The notes under the pieces: generated by a model | Told to the model about the DNA's origin: nothing | The model's database searches: none | The model's input: only the letters and a program-made list of their open reading frames with translations | From: Nemertoderma westbladi | Taxonomy: Eukaryota > Xenacoelomorpha > Nemertodermatida > Nemertodermatidae | Length of the DNA: 46,832 nt | NCBI GenBank assembly: GCA_032718475.1 | Contig: JAUCBJ010008514.1 | Location: forward strand, 1-46,832 | Direction of reading: 5' to 3' | Program-made: the position numbers and the translations under genes | Shown: one piece after another, positions 19,001-29,401 of the stretch | Position numbering within the stretch: the first letter of the stretch is position 1 | Layout: the number at the start of each line of letters is the position of its first letter

Positions 19001-20696
19001 CGATACTTTGCTGCACTTCTTGCAACTCTAGCCTACTTTCCCTTACCGTGCCCTTGAATTGCTGAACGGTCTCCTGCATCTGTCCGAGCAGGAGATCCAT
19101 CCCCCGTCGTCTCTCATCCACCCATTCGACCGCTGAAGCGGGATTCGCCAACGTTGTAGCGGGCGGACGAGGGACAACGGGCGACAAATCTTGAATATTT
19201 CGCTCGGAATCCAGGGCATGAACTGTCTCATGGGCCGTTCTGCTGGGCACAGGTAGCTTAGTGCTGTGCAAAGGGAATTGAGAGGTAGGTTCAGGGAGTA
19301 CAGGTGTCTCTACGACCGAAAGGGTGGCTTCGGGAACAGGCCTAATTATTTCAGGCTCATCTACTATAGTAGGGAGTCTCTCTATTGTAATTATTTGGTC
19401 TGTGGGTTCTGTACTACCTAAGTTGGTGTTATTTAGTTGCCTTCTAACAGCTGGAGGCAAATCAGGCAATTTTTGACGGTGGGATGTTCTTTTACGTCTG
19501 CTTAGGCGAGATCGATTTCCTCCGCCTTCAGTGTCGGTGGTATCGCCTTCCTCAGATGATGTATAACCCTGTCTTTTGGGAGTAGATCGATTCATCATCT
19601 GCATATTACTAGCTGTTAACTGTTTATTAAAGTTGTCTTGTCTCTCTTGAAGATTTTCCAACTCTAGTTGGGCAGTCTCTTCAGACGCCTTTCGTTCTGC
19701 TTCTGCCACTGCAGCTGCCAAAGCCGCCTTTCTTTCTGCTTCTGCCACTGCAGCTGCCAAGGCCGCTTTTCTTTCTGCCTCTGCCACTGCCGCTTTTCTT
19801 TCTGCTTCTGCCACTGCTGCTGCCGCTGCTGCTATCTTTCTGTCTTCTATACGTTTTTTCTTTACTTGTTCTTCTTGAACCTTAGTGATGCGGATGCTTT
19901 CATCAAATTTAGCTTGGTTCGCAGCTCTCATATCCACATCGATGGCGTCCAACACACGCTGGGCTCCTTCGCTATTAGGGCTAAGTCCCTCTAGCCTTCT
20001 CCTCAACTCTTCATCTCCCACAAAACGCTGATAGTCTGACAGGTAGATATCAATGGCATCCTTCTTATGTGGTTTCTCTGCCGTCGCTTCACTTTCCACT
20101 TGGGAAAAAGTAGCGTCTGTTGATTCTCCATGGGTTGAGCGCTCCTCCAGCTGAGCTTTCCACTGAGCTGTTCCTTGAACCTGGCGACTCACCCGTTGAA
20201 ACCAAGTCTTTACGGCAACTTGCAACGACGTGTCTTGTCTTCTTTTAGAAGCCTCCTCAAAGGCCGATAAGATTAGCCTAATTCGCAGAATTCTTTCTCT
20301 AACTTGATAAAGCAGTTGTCCCTGCTCTTGAGGTCCTTGAGGTTGTTGAAACAGTTGTTTTTCTACTCGCTCCATAGAGCTGAAGAATCCTTGTGCGTAT
20401 CCGGCTGCGGACCTCTTCCATACAGCTGGATCGATGGTTTCCTTGGCTACTCCCATCCGGTGTATGTCTTCCCAGGCAGCTTCTGATAAATCAAACGGGA
20501 GTCCGGGTCCAGGGAAGTTCCATTGCGACTCGACCATAGACTTCAGTTCTTCCCTTGTGTATCCCTCATAACTATCTTTAGTTGATCGCTTACTTCTCGC
20601 CCAATCGATCTGGTGTTCTTCCACCGCGATCAATAACCTTGTGAGTTCGGCTGCAGGAAGGATGAGAAGGGGATCCGAATAAACTGCATCCGTCAT
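16086..20696 (-). CDS. gag-pro: gag-protease polyprotein of BEL/Pao-like element, fused to an RNase H remnant
   Basis: The 1536-aa ORF starts at ATG 20696 (MTDAVYSDPL). Order: Ala/Glu/Lys coiled-coil repeats AEAERKAA (about 279-343); Ser/Pro-rich linker; DUF1759-type capsid region around F678 (KFNGDEMKWLPF); CCHC-type zinc knuckles (C956, then C989-x2-C-x4-H-x4-C1002, then C1008-x2-C); and a DUF1758-type aspartic protease with DSG at D1134 (ALLDSGSTGTFID). After TRVGWYLTG, where RT should follow, only about 60 residues intervene before WRYCPKKFNPTDIASRG (W1328), the usual end of Pao RNase H, then YSSWNRLCKAVVYL (about 1457), the pre-integrase linker. The final 60 residues look out of frame. 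A large in-frame deletion has therefore removed RT and most of RNase H. The protein would package RNA and cleave itself but cannot reverse transcribe. Confidence 0.9.
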   Translation of the reverse strand: MTDAVYSDPLLILPAAELTRLLIAVEEHQIDWARSKRSTKDSYEGYTREELKSMVESQWNFPGPGLPFDLSEAAWEDIHRMGVAKETIDPAVWKRSAAGYAQGFFSSMERVEKQLFQQPQGPQEQGQLLYQVRERILRIRLILSAFEEASKRRQDTSLQVAVKTWFQRVSRQVQGTAQWKAQLEERSTHGESTDATFSQVESEATAEKPHKKDAIDIYLSDYQRFVGDEELRRRLEGLSPNSEGAQRVLDAIDVDMRAANQAKFDESIRITKVQEEQVKKKRIEDRKIAAAAAAVAEAERKAAVAEAERKAALAAAVAEAERKAALAAAVAEAERKASEETAQLELENLQERQDNFNKQLTASNMQMMNRSTPKRQGYTSSEEGDTTDTEGGGNRSRLSRRKRTSHRQKLPDLPPAVRRQLNNTNLGSTEPTDQIITIERLPTIVDEPEIIRPVPEATLSVVETPVLPEPTSQFPLHSTKLPVPSRTAHETVHALDSERNIQDLSPVVPRPPATTLANPASAVEWVDERRRGMDLLLGQMQETVQQFKGTVRESRLELQEVQQSIALERDKLVNTQKGIPPPPVTMCQPVRSEVSHAQGVEPTRIYTASEVETPIVNPIKGNYRPVDNDIPYRPDHNPRNLYTDNSILNNTMAQESFTRQMARTEARQAVKVGEIVKFNGDEMKWLPFNEYYKDNIQNSVLSNGEKLRFLIECLEGSPKLMALKFIGHPDGLRQVWDTLNIRYGNRNNIAGYLYAKLVAPRKFMSSGIIEFSDEIQEICRQLDWLGKSHEYQSAMVIRAVASTLPKGGVGTRWDKKVLYMMEQQRRDPTMADLMSFLDGEVKLQLLRQSREKTLENKVSEKPVSRRRVIPVCYTDDGESQTSQGEDSGKDTERSYYDNKAHIEQVSKFKSRPNDRREPVRKTPPTSPKRIHVRKPEERTSVHHTAQVKVSNIKPKCVLCDGPHRLNMCNEFLKKSLKERREVMWDKRLCYNCLRRGHQRRTCYSDARCAKCGAKHHILLHTEFERSSPSQVSESEQLHVQFSDVNDTDQSSEMEGFYTDEFSDQNESCYLINTTAVYRALMYEKDTDSDLTLTTSDQQQSWKAPTSNVGIREFPVVQLRVHGPQKSYIVNALLDSGSTGTFIDKELAEDIFAGQPKFRTKLNMSGIMQVWKSAVAADYYIGELSTPRDKLGEHSIRSVKMVAIKNFATTQVEPYNWDEDDHAQQLNIPRFDTDYPGVQILIGQNAHEALETLEKRPAQPQPLQTYAVRTRVGWYLTGPSRRTLRERLLQDRVFQVSEWEDDTSEGDDPTEGTPYSSDNDDISSNVDQWRYCPKKFNPTDIASRGATPQELTDTTDRLGEPDFLSKEDEWPPHLTPTEIRSAKGAEKVKPKTRTGGSELFEPGIDLSVLHIARDDAVDLDLPTASGSFMKIRESDWSSGTSDVSQGLSPLLQGATDHYSSWNRLCKAVVYLERCFYRHYSRTKRKPGIVFGMQRLNHPVGRLCLPEGNGGLAGNCGRQDSLPTTTSLILQTSRDSIT

Positions 20697-21010
20697 CTTT
20701 GCTCCGCGCTCGGGTGTCAGCTCTACAGTATCCTCACTACTGGAGCTGTTGGGCCGCTGAGAAATAAGTTCTTGGCGCGCGGGTTGTTGCTGTTCCGCTG
20801 CTTCTTGGTCCCGCTTGACCTGAGCTCGAGTGCCTATGATAGACCTACGATGTGGACCAGCCTAGGTTCTGTTATTACTACTGGAGGGATGACTTTCCTC
20901 ACAGTGGGAGGTGAACTGAACTTAGGACTAGACGGTTCTACACCTCTATCTGAGTCACAGATAGTTACATCTAATAAACTGTCTGACAGGTTCTGCTTAG
21001 TATCAGACAT
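20697..21010 (-). other. possible 5' extension of gag in another frame
   Basis: The gag frame stays open upstream to 20865 but has no further ATG. A second frame begins at ATG 21010 (MSDTKQNLSDSLLDVT) and ends at a stop near 20837, overlapping the first. Both read like acidic, Ser/Pro-rich gag leader. Either a 1-nt indel near 20850 has separated the original start from gag, or initiation is truly at 20696. Confidence 0.35.
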
Positions 21011-21144
21011 GTTTGTTTACACAGTTGAATGTCTACTGCTATTACAGTCTAAGTAAGTCTAGTAATTCAGTATTAACTGCTAGCCTAGTAATTAATTACC
21101 GATACTGCTACTCAGTGTAGCGTGATATATAATATATTAGTATA

Positions 21145-21385
21145 CCGGTATGCTTATAGTATATATAAGTATTATTACAGACTAGCTTATCACAGAATAC
21201 CGGTAGGTAATTTTAGCACAAATATATATATATATATAATAGGCCTATCGTGGATACCGGTATGCAGTTTACACTTATAGTATATATAATACAAGTATAA
21301 TTATTAACTAGAATTAATTACAGAATACCGGTATGATTTCAGCACAAGTATATAAATATATAATAGGCCTATCGTAAATACCGGT
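21145..21385. repeat. two tandem copies of an about 118-bp AT-rich unit
   Basis: Each copy runs from ccggtatgc through tatagtatatata, acagaataccggta and agcacaa(a/g)tatata to ataggcctatcgt. The accggt and aggcct hexamers recur at fixed places. Confidence 0.65.
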
Positions 21386-22359
21386 ATATCAATTATTTTA
21401 AATAATTGAATTTCTGAATTTTAAGGGTTACTTGGTTACTTTAACTTACTTTATTGCCGTTATTTAAGTAGTAATCCAACTGATATTGAGACCTAATTGT
21501 GGTATGGCAGGCCTACTATTTATAAATCGTTTGAGTTGATTTATAATATATATATACCCGTTTAATGGGTTTTGTCAATGTTTGAAATAAATGTTATTAT
21601 TTCTGGGGGGGTCACTACACATAAGCTGTGCGCTCTCAGTGGAGTGCTACTTGTTAGACACTAAAACAAATAATTCTAATTTACCTAAGTTACTTAATAC
21701 TACAAATTACGTACAATTCGAGTTGAGATTACAATCTCTAAATAAACACAAAAAATTTTAATTACAAATACACAAATACAAATTTTTAGGGTAATTTTAC
21801 AAGAAGTTTACTAACCAGCCTAACAAAGGGTTAGAATATCTGGTTATTACAACGGACAGGTTACTACGGTATTTGAAAATAATAAGTAGTAGTAAATATA
21901 CTGCGTTGTCCAGATAGGAAAATACCACCGCCTGACGACCTATAACCGTATCGCTATAGGTACTACGTTATGTATCACGGAGTGTCCCTACCTAGAAGTT
22001 AATTACCGAGGTCTACCAGAACCAACGTGCCTATTAACCACTTTACAACACAAATATACTGCCTACACACTAATTGCTTTCGGAAAGCACTGTACACTAA
22101 ACCCTAAATTAGGTACAAGTACTTGTGTAACAAATAATTAGTAGTTAAAAATACTTGAACAGCTAAAAGAACCACGGCATCTGCTGGAGTGACCGGTGCA
22201 CAAAATCACCAGTCTTTACCTACGCCGAGCAGCCCGTATAGTACCGGGGTTAGTTTAACTATAACGGTATGTATAACAAACACAATTACTGTAGGAATAA
22301 ACTTGGGGAATATGAATGTTGCGAATAATCGCATAAACTCTGAATAATAAATATTACGC

Positions 22360-22930
22360 TACGCGTACAAACCATTCAAACAAAGTGCAGACCAAATACT
22401 GACAGACTACTATCAAGCCTAAACAAACTACGGTATATGTAGACTCCGAAATGGTTAAGTAGTATGCGTTCTAACCCAGTAGTACGACTTATTCTTTAGA
22501 TGGGGGTTTACCTTACAGCAATGGCTGCCCCTACTTCCTAACCGTTCTTTATCGGACAGATGCTTTACACACACCGAAATTTCCTCAAACCCAACAGCAG
22601 CCAGACAACTATCCAGCCTACAAATTATCTAAATAAAATTATATGCTACCCGTACAGACTACACAAACAAAGTACAGACCAAACGCTGGCAGACTCCTAT
22701 CAAGCCTAAATAAACCACAGGACATGCAGACTCCGAAATGGTTAAGTAGTATGCGTTCTAACCCAGTAGTACGACTTATTCTTTAGATGGGGGTTTACCT
22801 TACAGCAATGGCTGCCCCTACTTCCTAACCGTTCTTTATCGGACATACACTCTACATGCACTGCAATCCGTTCAGACCTAATCAACAGTCAGCCAACAGT
22901 CAAGCCTACAAATTATCTGTACAATCTGAG
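22360..22930. repeat. two tandem copies of an about 288-bp unit
   Basis: A block of over 110 bp starting ccgaaatggttaagtagtat is essentially identical at about 22447 and 22735. Weaker similarity extends over the whole 288-bp period (caaacaaagt(g/a)cagacc, ctatcaagcctaaa(c/t)aaac). It lies in the element leader. Confidence 0.8.
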
Positions 22931-23198
22931 CAGGCTTACACGCCTTCTGCTCAATACTGGCCTACAAATAAATAAAACTGGCAGAAATAAGTAAACTTTA
23001 CAAAAGAATGAGGGGTGATCAATCCCTATTCCCCTGGCAGCCCACAGTATACAATACCACAATCGAATAATACTGCTGTACCTGTACCGTAAGTAAGTAC
23101 CGGTCCGGATGATCAGGCAGTCAGGCCTACTGGTTACCGGTCGACCGGTACTTTCGACTAGATTGCTTACACCGCAATCCAGAAGCAATATCTGTTAT

Positions 23199-24376
23199 TG
23201 TTTGCGCTTTTGAAGACCTTTGACAGTTTAACCTGCCAAAATTAGAATGTCTTTTGGATGATAGATAGTCTTTAGCCTATGACGAGTATTTGATACACTA
23301 CATTAGCCGAAGCCAGTCTATGCGCAATCATTCACCCGTTGGATATACCCGGGAGACTGAGTTCGGGGCTTAATGATTGATGGTGTAAGCCTACTGTATT
23401 ATTCGACTGATCGTAATATATAATCTCTGACAAATATTATTCACTTTCGGGAAATATTAACAGTTCCTTTAGGACGTGGCGCTCTAAATATGTAAACAGA
23501 GTTATGGCTTAAACTAGACACAACGAAAAGGCTATAGATTCACGTATATGGCGCATTCTTTAGGAGATGCTTTGTTATCAGTTACACTCATACACAATGC
23601 TGCACAATACTGCACACTAATCTGCCGACCTTCACTAAATTTGGTCACGTATAAAGAGAGCAACAGACAATTTATGTTGGGCATATGAAATAGCATTAGA
23701 TTCACTTCAAACCACTCAACATAGGTCGCAATCGTTTATCTGTAACCGGTCTCTCTAACCTTTAGTATATCAAGAAGGTGGGGTGTCTGACTATTGATCA
23801 GTATTCCGATATAATATTTCATCAACCAATATAATGAATAACCGACAGTAAAAGCAGTAATATTTATGTATAAATGATTATTAAGTGAATGAGTTAACTT
23901 GTGTAACTCGTGAGTAGTTAAGATAACAGATATACGTTCTATAATTAAGCCTACTAATGTACGACTAAAGACTGAAAACACGGAGGTGCCGAAAGCCGAT
24001 GTTCTTAGGCTCTGGGCAAAAACATAACACTGAACTACTGAGTTCTGTATACACCTCCAACACAGAGACAAAAAACGCTCTGATTGGTCAACCGAACAAC
24101 GAGAGAACAAAGAAACAAAGAAATGTCGACGTGGCAATATCAGCTGCTAGCCGTCGTCATGGTAGCGACACTGTTTTCAAGAGTATCTAGCTTATCGCGT
24201 CACGAGATTGCGGATTATGTCCTCTAAAGTACAAATACAGTACAAATACAGAAGAAATGACTTTTATGTCCTCTAAAACACCAGTACAGCAAGGACACGG
24301 CCTTTTTATGCCTGGCAAACCAACTACAGAGTACTTTAAGGGAAAATAACCGGTTAATGACGCAAAAGCTTTTACA
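23199..24376 (-). repeat. 5' LTR (right)
   Basis: 1178 bp, about 99.7% identical to the left LTR. It carries the promoter in element orientation. The same ATG-less 133-codon open frame is present at 23736-24137, as expected for near-identical repeats. Confidence 0.95.
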
Positions 24377-24381
24377 CCGTC
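24377..24381. repeat. target-site duplication, right copy (ccgtc)
   Basis: Identical to 11473-11477. Confidence 0.9.
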
Positions 24382-25545
24382 CATACATAAAGGTACCGGT
24401 AGTGTAGTTGGGTCCCTCCCCATTGCACAGCTTTACTTACTGTCTGAGAGAAAGTACCAGCCCCTACGTGTTATATTATTAACCTATAAAACATTTGAAC
24501 GGCCCTGTGCTTAAAATAAAATGGCCCTCAACCTAACATAGTGCAGTGAGTAACCTTATAGATATTCCCATAGGATTCACTGGGAAGAGCTATTGAGTTG
24601 GCGGTGTAATACAGTACGTTACAAACTAACAGTTGATGTTTTGCTCACTATCTGGGATAGAGTGAGATAGTACTGTAATAAAACTGGCAAGTACTGTAAT
24701 AATACTTCTATGCAGTTTGGGGTTATCCATTCAATCAATGAATGACTCTACTTTACTAGGCTCTCATTAGCACCAGCAACTGGTGTTTCTATCATTGAGT
24801 CTATGGCAAATTTCGTGTTTTGGGGCTATTTTTCAAAATAAAAAAAAGACACTTTAATAATTTTTTTTCAAAAACTTTTTTCAACTTCCTGGTGTTGAGC
24901 TGCGTCAATTGATATAATTTTCATTGACGGACGAGCTATATCTTCGGAGGAGTTCACCTGATATATACATATAAATAAATAAATATAGAGAATACTTTCA
25001 CAGTAAGAAGTCCTAACGGTCTTCTAATTATATATTGTTATCTGTTCAACTAAAATAGTTGTTGGGAGAAATCAAATAGACATCAGCTCGTCGACTTTTC
25101 ATAGAACTGCTCACTCATGGTACTGGTTTGAGGGACAGGTTCGTTTAAAGCCAGCTTGCTGGCTTTCTACTGTAGTAGGCCTACTCAATAAATTACTAAA
25201 TTACGAAAATAAACTCTGTTTTCTTCTTGGTGACTATAACTTCGTCTTTCTTAAAACAAATACCAACACTGTCAATCAGTCAGTGCCGATTTCGTCAACA
25301 CGATGACATTAATTACTACAATTAATTACACACACGGACACACTGTATCTCAATTAACCGAAGCCCATTACCGAACATTCTGCTACACTCATTGATATTA
25401 TATTCATTAACACCGACTGCGACACGAAATCCGGTTTATTAATCTCCCCAATATATGATCACCTACATACAGTATATTTGTACACACCACATCTGGTTAC
25501 CTGTTACCATGCAAAAACAAAAATCACAATACCGACGGAAAGTAA
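24382..25545. other. gene-free stretch right of the LTR element
   Basis: AT-rich DNA with no supported coding region. A 20-bp palindrome aaagccagcttgctggcttt lies at about 25149, and most of it recurs at about 27854. Confidence 0.5.
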
Positions 25546-26040
25546 ATGACAAAACTAAACTACAAGATTTCAGAGCACATTATTATTAACGACCGACAGT
25601 GGATTACTGTATACTCAGAACCAACGGCAGATGGCGCTTACAACTCCTTTATATATACCTACTGTATAAACAACTACGATAATGCATATTTTCCTCTTGA
25701 ACGAGAAAGAATTATAAATTCTCAAAAACCATGGCATACATATGCACTACAGAAGACAAGGATCTATATTCGAAATCCCACCTTTGATAAATTGACAGCT
25801 TTTAGGGAATACAGAAAGTTACTAGGTTGCTTATTACAAACGGCTGAGAAAAATTACTATAATAAAGTACTTGACCATAAAATTCAGAATACTCGAACTG
25901 TGTTGAAACCAAGGCGTCCTTTATAACGTAAAATTATTAATATTAACGTTAAATTATTAAGGACGCCTTGGTTGAAACACATTTGTGAACTACTCGAAAA
26001 ATTCACCACCTACATTAATCACACACACTAGATAATCGAG
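25546..26040 (+). pseudogene. LINE ORF2 fragment (endonuclease-RT linker), interrupted by a micro-MITE
   Basis: An open frame from ATG 25546 to 25926 contains INSQKPWHTYALQKTRIYIR and FREYRKLLGCLLQTAEKNYY. This is the pattern of the segment between endonuclease and reverse transcriptase in non-LTR retrotransposons (K-x-PW, then basic helix, then Y-x2-Y-R/K-x3-L-x6-A-K-x2-Y-Y). The frame is ended early by the 61-bp insertion at 25910-25970. Past the insertion the same frame resumes for about 20 codons. The fragment is 5'- and 3'-truncated and non-functional. Confidence 0.65.
25910..25970. mobile_element. 61-bp micro-MITE with 12-bp terminal inverted repeats and 8-bp target duplication
   Basis: Ends caaggcgtcctt and aaggacgccttg are perfect inverted repeats. 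The 8-bp gttgaaac stands on both sides (25902-25909 and 25971-25978). The interior is AT-rich (aattattaatattaac). Eight-base duplications are typical of hAT-type transposases. It is inserted in a LINE remnant, which gives an independent check that the insertion is real. Confidence 0.85.
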
Positions 26041-26653
26041 TTATTATCAACCTTGTTGACGTTGCAAGTTACAAAAGTGATTTAATTATACGACGATTGG
26101 TACCAAACTTGACAAAAATAGATACTTGTAAAACTTGGATCGCCACTTGACTATATATTACACTCCCGGAACCTTAAGAAAAACTATACACATTTAATAC
26201 AATTACACCAGCACAAATAATTTTTACAGGAAATTCCCTAAATAAAAAAAAATCACTAGTCCCGGCTTTGATGAACACTCTTTGATGAGCCTCTACATAC
26301 TGTACATTCCACAATCACTTTAATTGCTGAGCCCCTGTCTTACATAATAAACCCTTCCCTTTGCAGTGGGAGTGGAATTGTACCTAGTCAAATGAAGATT
26401 GTTCGTGTTACGCCAGTCTTTAAAGCCGGTCACCAAACCGAAAACTAGGCCAATCTCAGTCCTCACTGGAAAAAATAGTGCATACCGAACTAATTAATTA
26501 ACGCTGGTTTTCGATGGTTTTCGTAAGAAACGTTCCACTCAGCACGCTCTTCTTACACTTTTAGAATACATTACAGAAGCCCAGGACAATTTATATTTAA
26601 TTTAATTTAATTGCCATGCCATTGAAATTTTAATTGCTTCAAACCGTGAGTGC

Positions 26654-26670
26654 ACCCCCCCCCCCCCCCC
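26654..26670 (+). repeat. poly(C), 17 bases
   Basis: Homopolymer tract. Its length may be unreliable in an assembly. Confidence 0.8.
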
Positions 26671-26689
26671 GCACCTCCCAATATGCAGA

Positions 26690-26867
26690 TATGAATCTGA
26701 CAGAGGTTTTGATTTTGACAGAGTTGGCATTGCAATGAGCAAATAAGTGTTTAAATGAACTGGGCGCATCATTCTGGGAGGAAGAGGTTATACGGGGAAT
26801 TACGGAATTGAAGCGTGGGAAGGCAGCTGCGACGCCGGGCCTTCCTGAGTTCATATTGACTAGTTGA
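26690..26867 (+). pseudogene. LINE reverse transcriptase fragment
   Basis: The frame NELGASFWEEEVIRGITELK, continuing RGKAAATPGLPEF, matches the conserved RT start of LINEs (EEV-x2-I-x2-LK-x-GKA-x-G-x-DG-x-P-x-EF). It has an internal stop upstream (TGA at 26736) and a terminal stop at 26865. The usual G-PDG core is changed to ATPG, so it is inactive. It may derive from the same or a related LINE as 25546-26040. Confidence 0.6.
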
Positions 26868-27991
26868 ATCCTCTATTACTGTGTACTGCACTATCTCACT
26901 ATCATACATAACATAACATAGCAAACTGTCAAACAGCTTTATATTGTTTATTAGGAGCCCGCTCGACAGGCGGGATACTTACTGTAAAAATCTGCGGGAT
27001 ACTTACTGTAAAAATCTCAGAATATATAACACTGACTAACTGACTGACTGATAATTATTCAGGTTCAGGCACTTCCTGCCTGGCGATTTTGTTGAAATTT
27101 TACAAGTGCATTGCTTTGGTGGTTCATAATCGCGTTACAAAATATCAGATCGATTCAATGTGTGGTATTCGATATATTTCGATTTTTTGAAATTATTTTG
27201 TCGCGAAATTAAAAGCAATGGTAAAGTAATAACAACTGCTGCCTGAGCTGCTGCAGCAGCTAGCTGTGTAGTAATGGTTGAGTACAGGGATGCTTGAGAT
27301 AGAATTCCATCCAGACCATCAAGGCAGAATTTCTTGACTATGCCCCTCCTGCTGCTGGCTGAGTCTACACATCCTTTATCAGTTCTCAGGGATAGACAGG
27401 AAATAGTTGATTCCACGGAATCATTAGGCTGATTATTTTGTATATGATATATGTAGAAAGTTCTTAAAAATAATATTCTTATTTTTTTTTATTACATAGG
27501 ATTAGCATCATTTTTTAGCTGAAGCATTAATAGTGTAAATTAATTTAATTATATTTTAATACCATTACTACATTGGCATACTGTAAGATAAGTTTTAACA
27601 TTTCTTCCAAATAGTGGTGCGAGCATAAAACTCAAATCACGCAAATTTAAAAGAACTGGGTGTGTTGTCATAGCAAAGTTTCATTTTTTATTATGTGGGA
27701 CGAGCCACAAAGTCAGCTAGCCTCACGCATTACAGTTTAGACAATTGTTTAGTTAATATTAATAATAGTTAATATATTAGTTTACTTACTGCTGACTGAC
27801 ATAGTTCTTTGTAATAGTCTTGGCTATGATTCTTCCCCCGGGCTCCTTCCAGCCAGCTTGCTGGCTTTCTAGTAGGATTAAGCGTATTTGAATTTACCTC
27901 TCCTTTATTAAAGCTCTAGTCGATCATTCATTGGTTACCTACGCAAAAATTTACCCTACGCGGAAAAGTTACCCCCAGCTTTCTTGGCTCA
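26868..27991. other. gene-free stretch
   Basis: Contains a 24-bp direct duplication (gcgggatacttactgtaaaa plus aatct, at about 26970-27017) and a minus-strand ORF (27135-27416) with an Ala-rich segment. That ORF lacks an ATG at its start and good splice sites. Nothing else is supported. Confidence 0.45.
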
Positions 27992-29277
27992 GGGGCGGTA
28001 TTCATAGAGTTAGTGTTAGTTACAGCTACTTAGTGACAGCTTTTAGTAAGAGCTGCAACTATGTTTAGTAAGAGCTATCTGTTACTAAAAACAACTGATT
28101 TTAGTAAGAGCATTGACTTAATTTAGTTTCAACTAGCCCTTAAAAATTATCAGTATTCATAAACTGTTACTAAACTTAGTTCTAGCCCATTAGTAGCAGT
28201 GCCGGTACTTTAACTTATGTTTATCGAAAAGATTTCAGTTTTAACTTACTGACTTAAGGACGGTAGCTATGCCCGGCATGTCTCTATGTTTAGTGGTATA
28301 CTGTTTTACTAGTATTGGTAGCCTACATTAAACCCATTAATTTTATTGGTCACTGAAACAATTCCTGTTTTCCAGTAAATTTTTTTCGTTATCAAATATA
28401 TATTTCCTCCACTCAATTTAATTATCACTAAAATATATTTTTGAATCATCAAAAATAAATCTGTTACGGCCTGTTGTAATAAAATCCCTTCATTATTTAG
28501 GTTCGAATAACGTGGCACTGTAAGCTGCCCTTTCCCACATCTTAGCAATAATTTATAATTAATAGATTTAATGTTAATTAATAGATTTTAGTGGAAACTG
28601 AATATTTTAGCGATTTCCTGTTAAAATTTTAGTGAAAAATTAATATTTTTAGTAAGGCGATAAATCAATTGGCTACCATTATCGAATACCATTATTTACA
28701 TTTGGTAATAGAGAGGAAAAGAGTGAAGTGGGAACGCTACCGCTTTTTTATCTTGCGAAAGTTCGCGAATGGTAGAATTCTTTAGCGAAACACATTTTCA
28801 ACGGAAGCGGACCGTTCGGGAGCAATCTCACCATTCAAGAATATAAGCTGAAATTTGGAAATTTAAGTCGGATATATGTTTAAAAAACAAAAAGCTTTAT
28901 GTCGTTACATGTGACAGTTTCTCTGCAACAACACATTTGCAATTAACAGAGAATGCTAGAAAATCAAGAGAGAGTATAATGTGACCGGAGTCGTCAATAA
29001 CATAATAACCATACTGTATGTATGAAGGCCAACATAGAATAAGTACGCTTTCTTACCAACTTAGTCACATCTTCATGTGACTAGAAATTTAAGTTACAGC
29101 TAATACTAACTTAAGTAAGACTAAGTTCTATGAATACGAGTTTAGCAACAACTAGTACTAAATACGTTAGTAATAAGTAGCACCAACTTCTCTGAATGCC
29201 GAATTAGTACAAGCACTTACTAACTTGTTGTGACTAGGACTAAGTTCCTAGTTAGTCACATTTATGAATACCGCCCC
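27992..29277. mobile_element. 1.29-kb non-autonomous inverted-repeat element
   Basis: 15-bp perfect terminal inverted repeats, ggggcggtattcata at 27992-28006 and its complement at 29263-29277. Both ends carry multiple subterminal copies of short blocks such as gttactaa, ttagtaagagct and aagttagta, in opposite orientation at the two ends. There is no transposase ORF. The termini recall Harbinger-type MITEs, but a target duplication is not clear, so the superfamily is unassigned. Confidence 0.65.
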
Positions 29278-29401
29278 AGGTTCCAATCTGCCAATAGCTA
29301 CTGTAGCTTCACTTCCCATCACAGCTTATTGTTACAGTGTTACTCACAGTACTGCATTACTGTGGTGAACGTACCGTGCTTGTCTGTAGTAAAAATTGGA
29401 C

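Larger units (their letters stand above)
21011..23198. other. non-coding leader of the LTR element
   Basis: The interval between the 5' LTR and gag, over 2 kb long, holds no significant ORF. It contains two tandem duplications, listed separately. A primer-binding site should lie just inside the LTR. On the minus strand the first TGG is 17 nt in, followed by ATTGCGGTGTAAGC, and I could not assign a tRNA. Confidence 0.6.
11478..24376 (-). mobile_element. complete BEL/Pao-like LTR retrotransposon, internally deleted, recent
   Basis: Two long direct repeats (11478-12660 and 23199-24376) start TGTTTGCGC and end TTTTACA, and are flanked by the identical 5-bp ccgtc (11473-11477, 24377-24381). Coding is on the minus strand, so the right LTR is the 5' LTR. 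A purine tract GGGAGCGG directly precedes the 3' LTR in element orientation. The main ORF has a DUF1759-type gag, CCHC knuckles and a DSG protease, the signature of BEL/Pao. RT, most of RNase H and integrase are missing, so it must have moved with enzymes supplied in trans. LTR divergence is four substitutions and one 5-bp indel, so insertion was recent. No clear primer-binding site was assigned. Confidence 0.93.

Noticed and set aside
27135-27416. Minus-strand 93-codon frame with an Ala-rich segment
   Set aside because: It starts at GTG, has no convincing splice donor and matches no family I recognise. Kept only as unassigned sequence.
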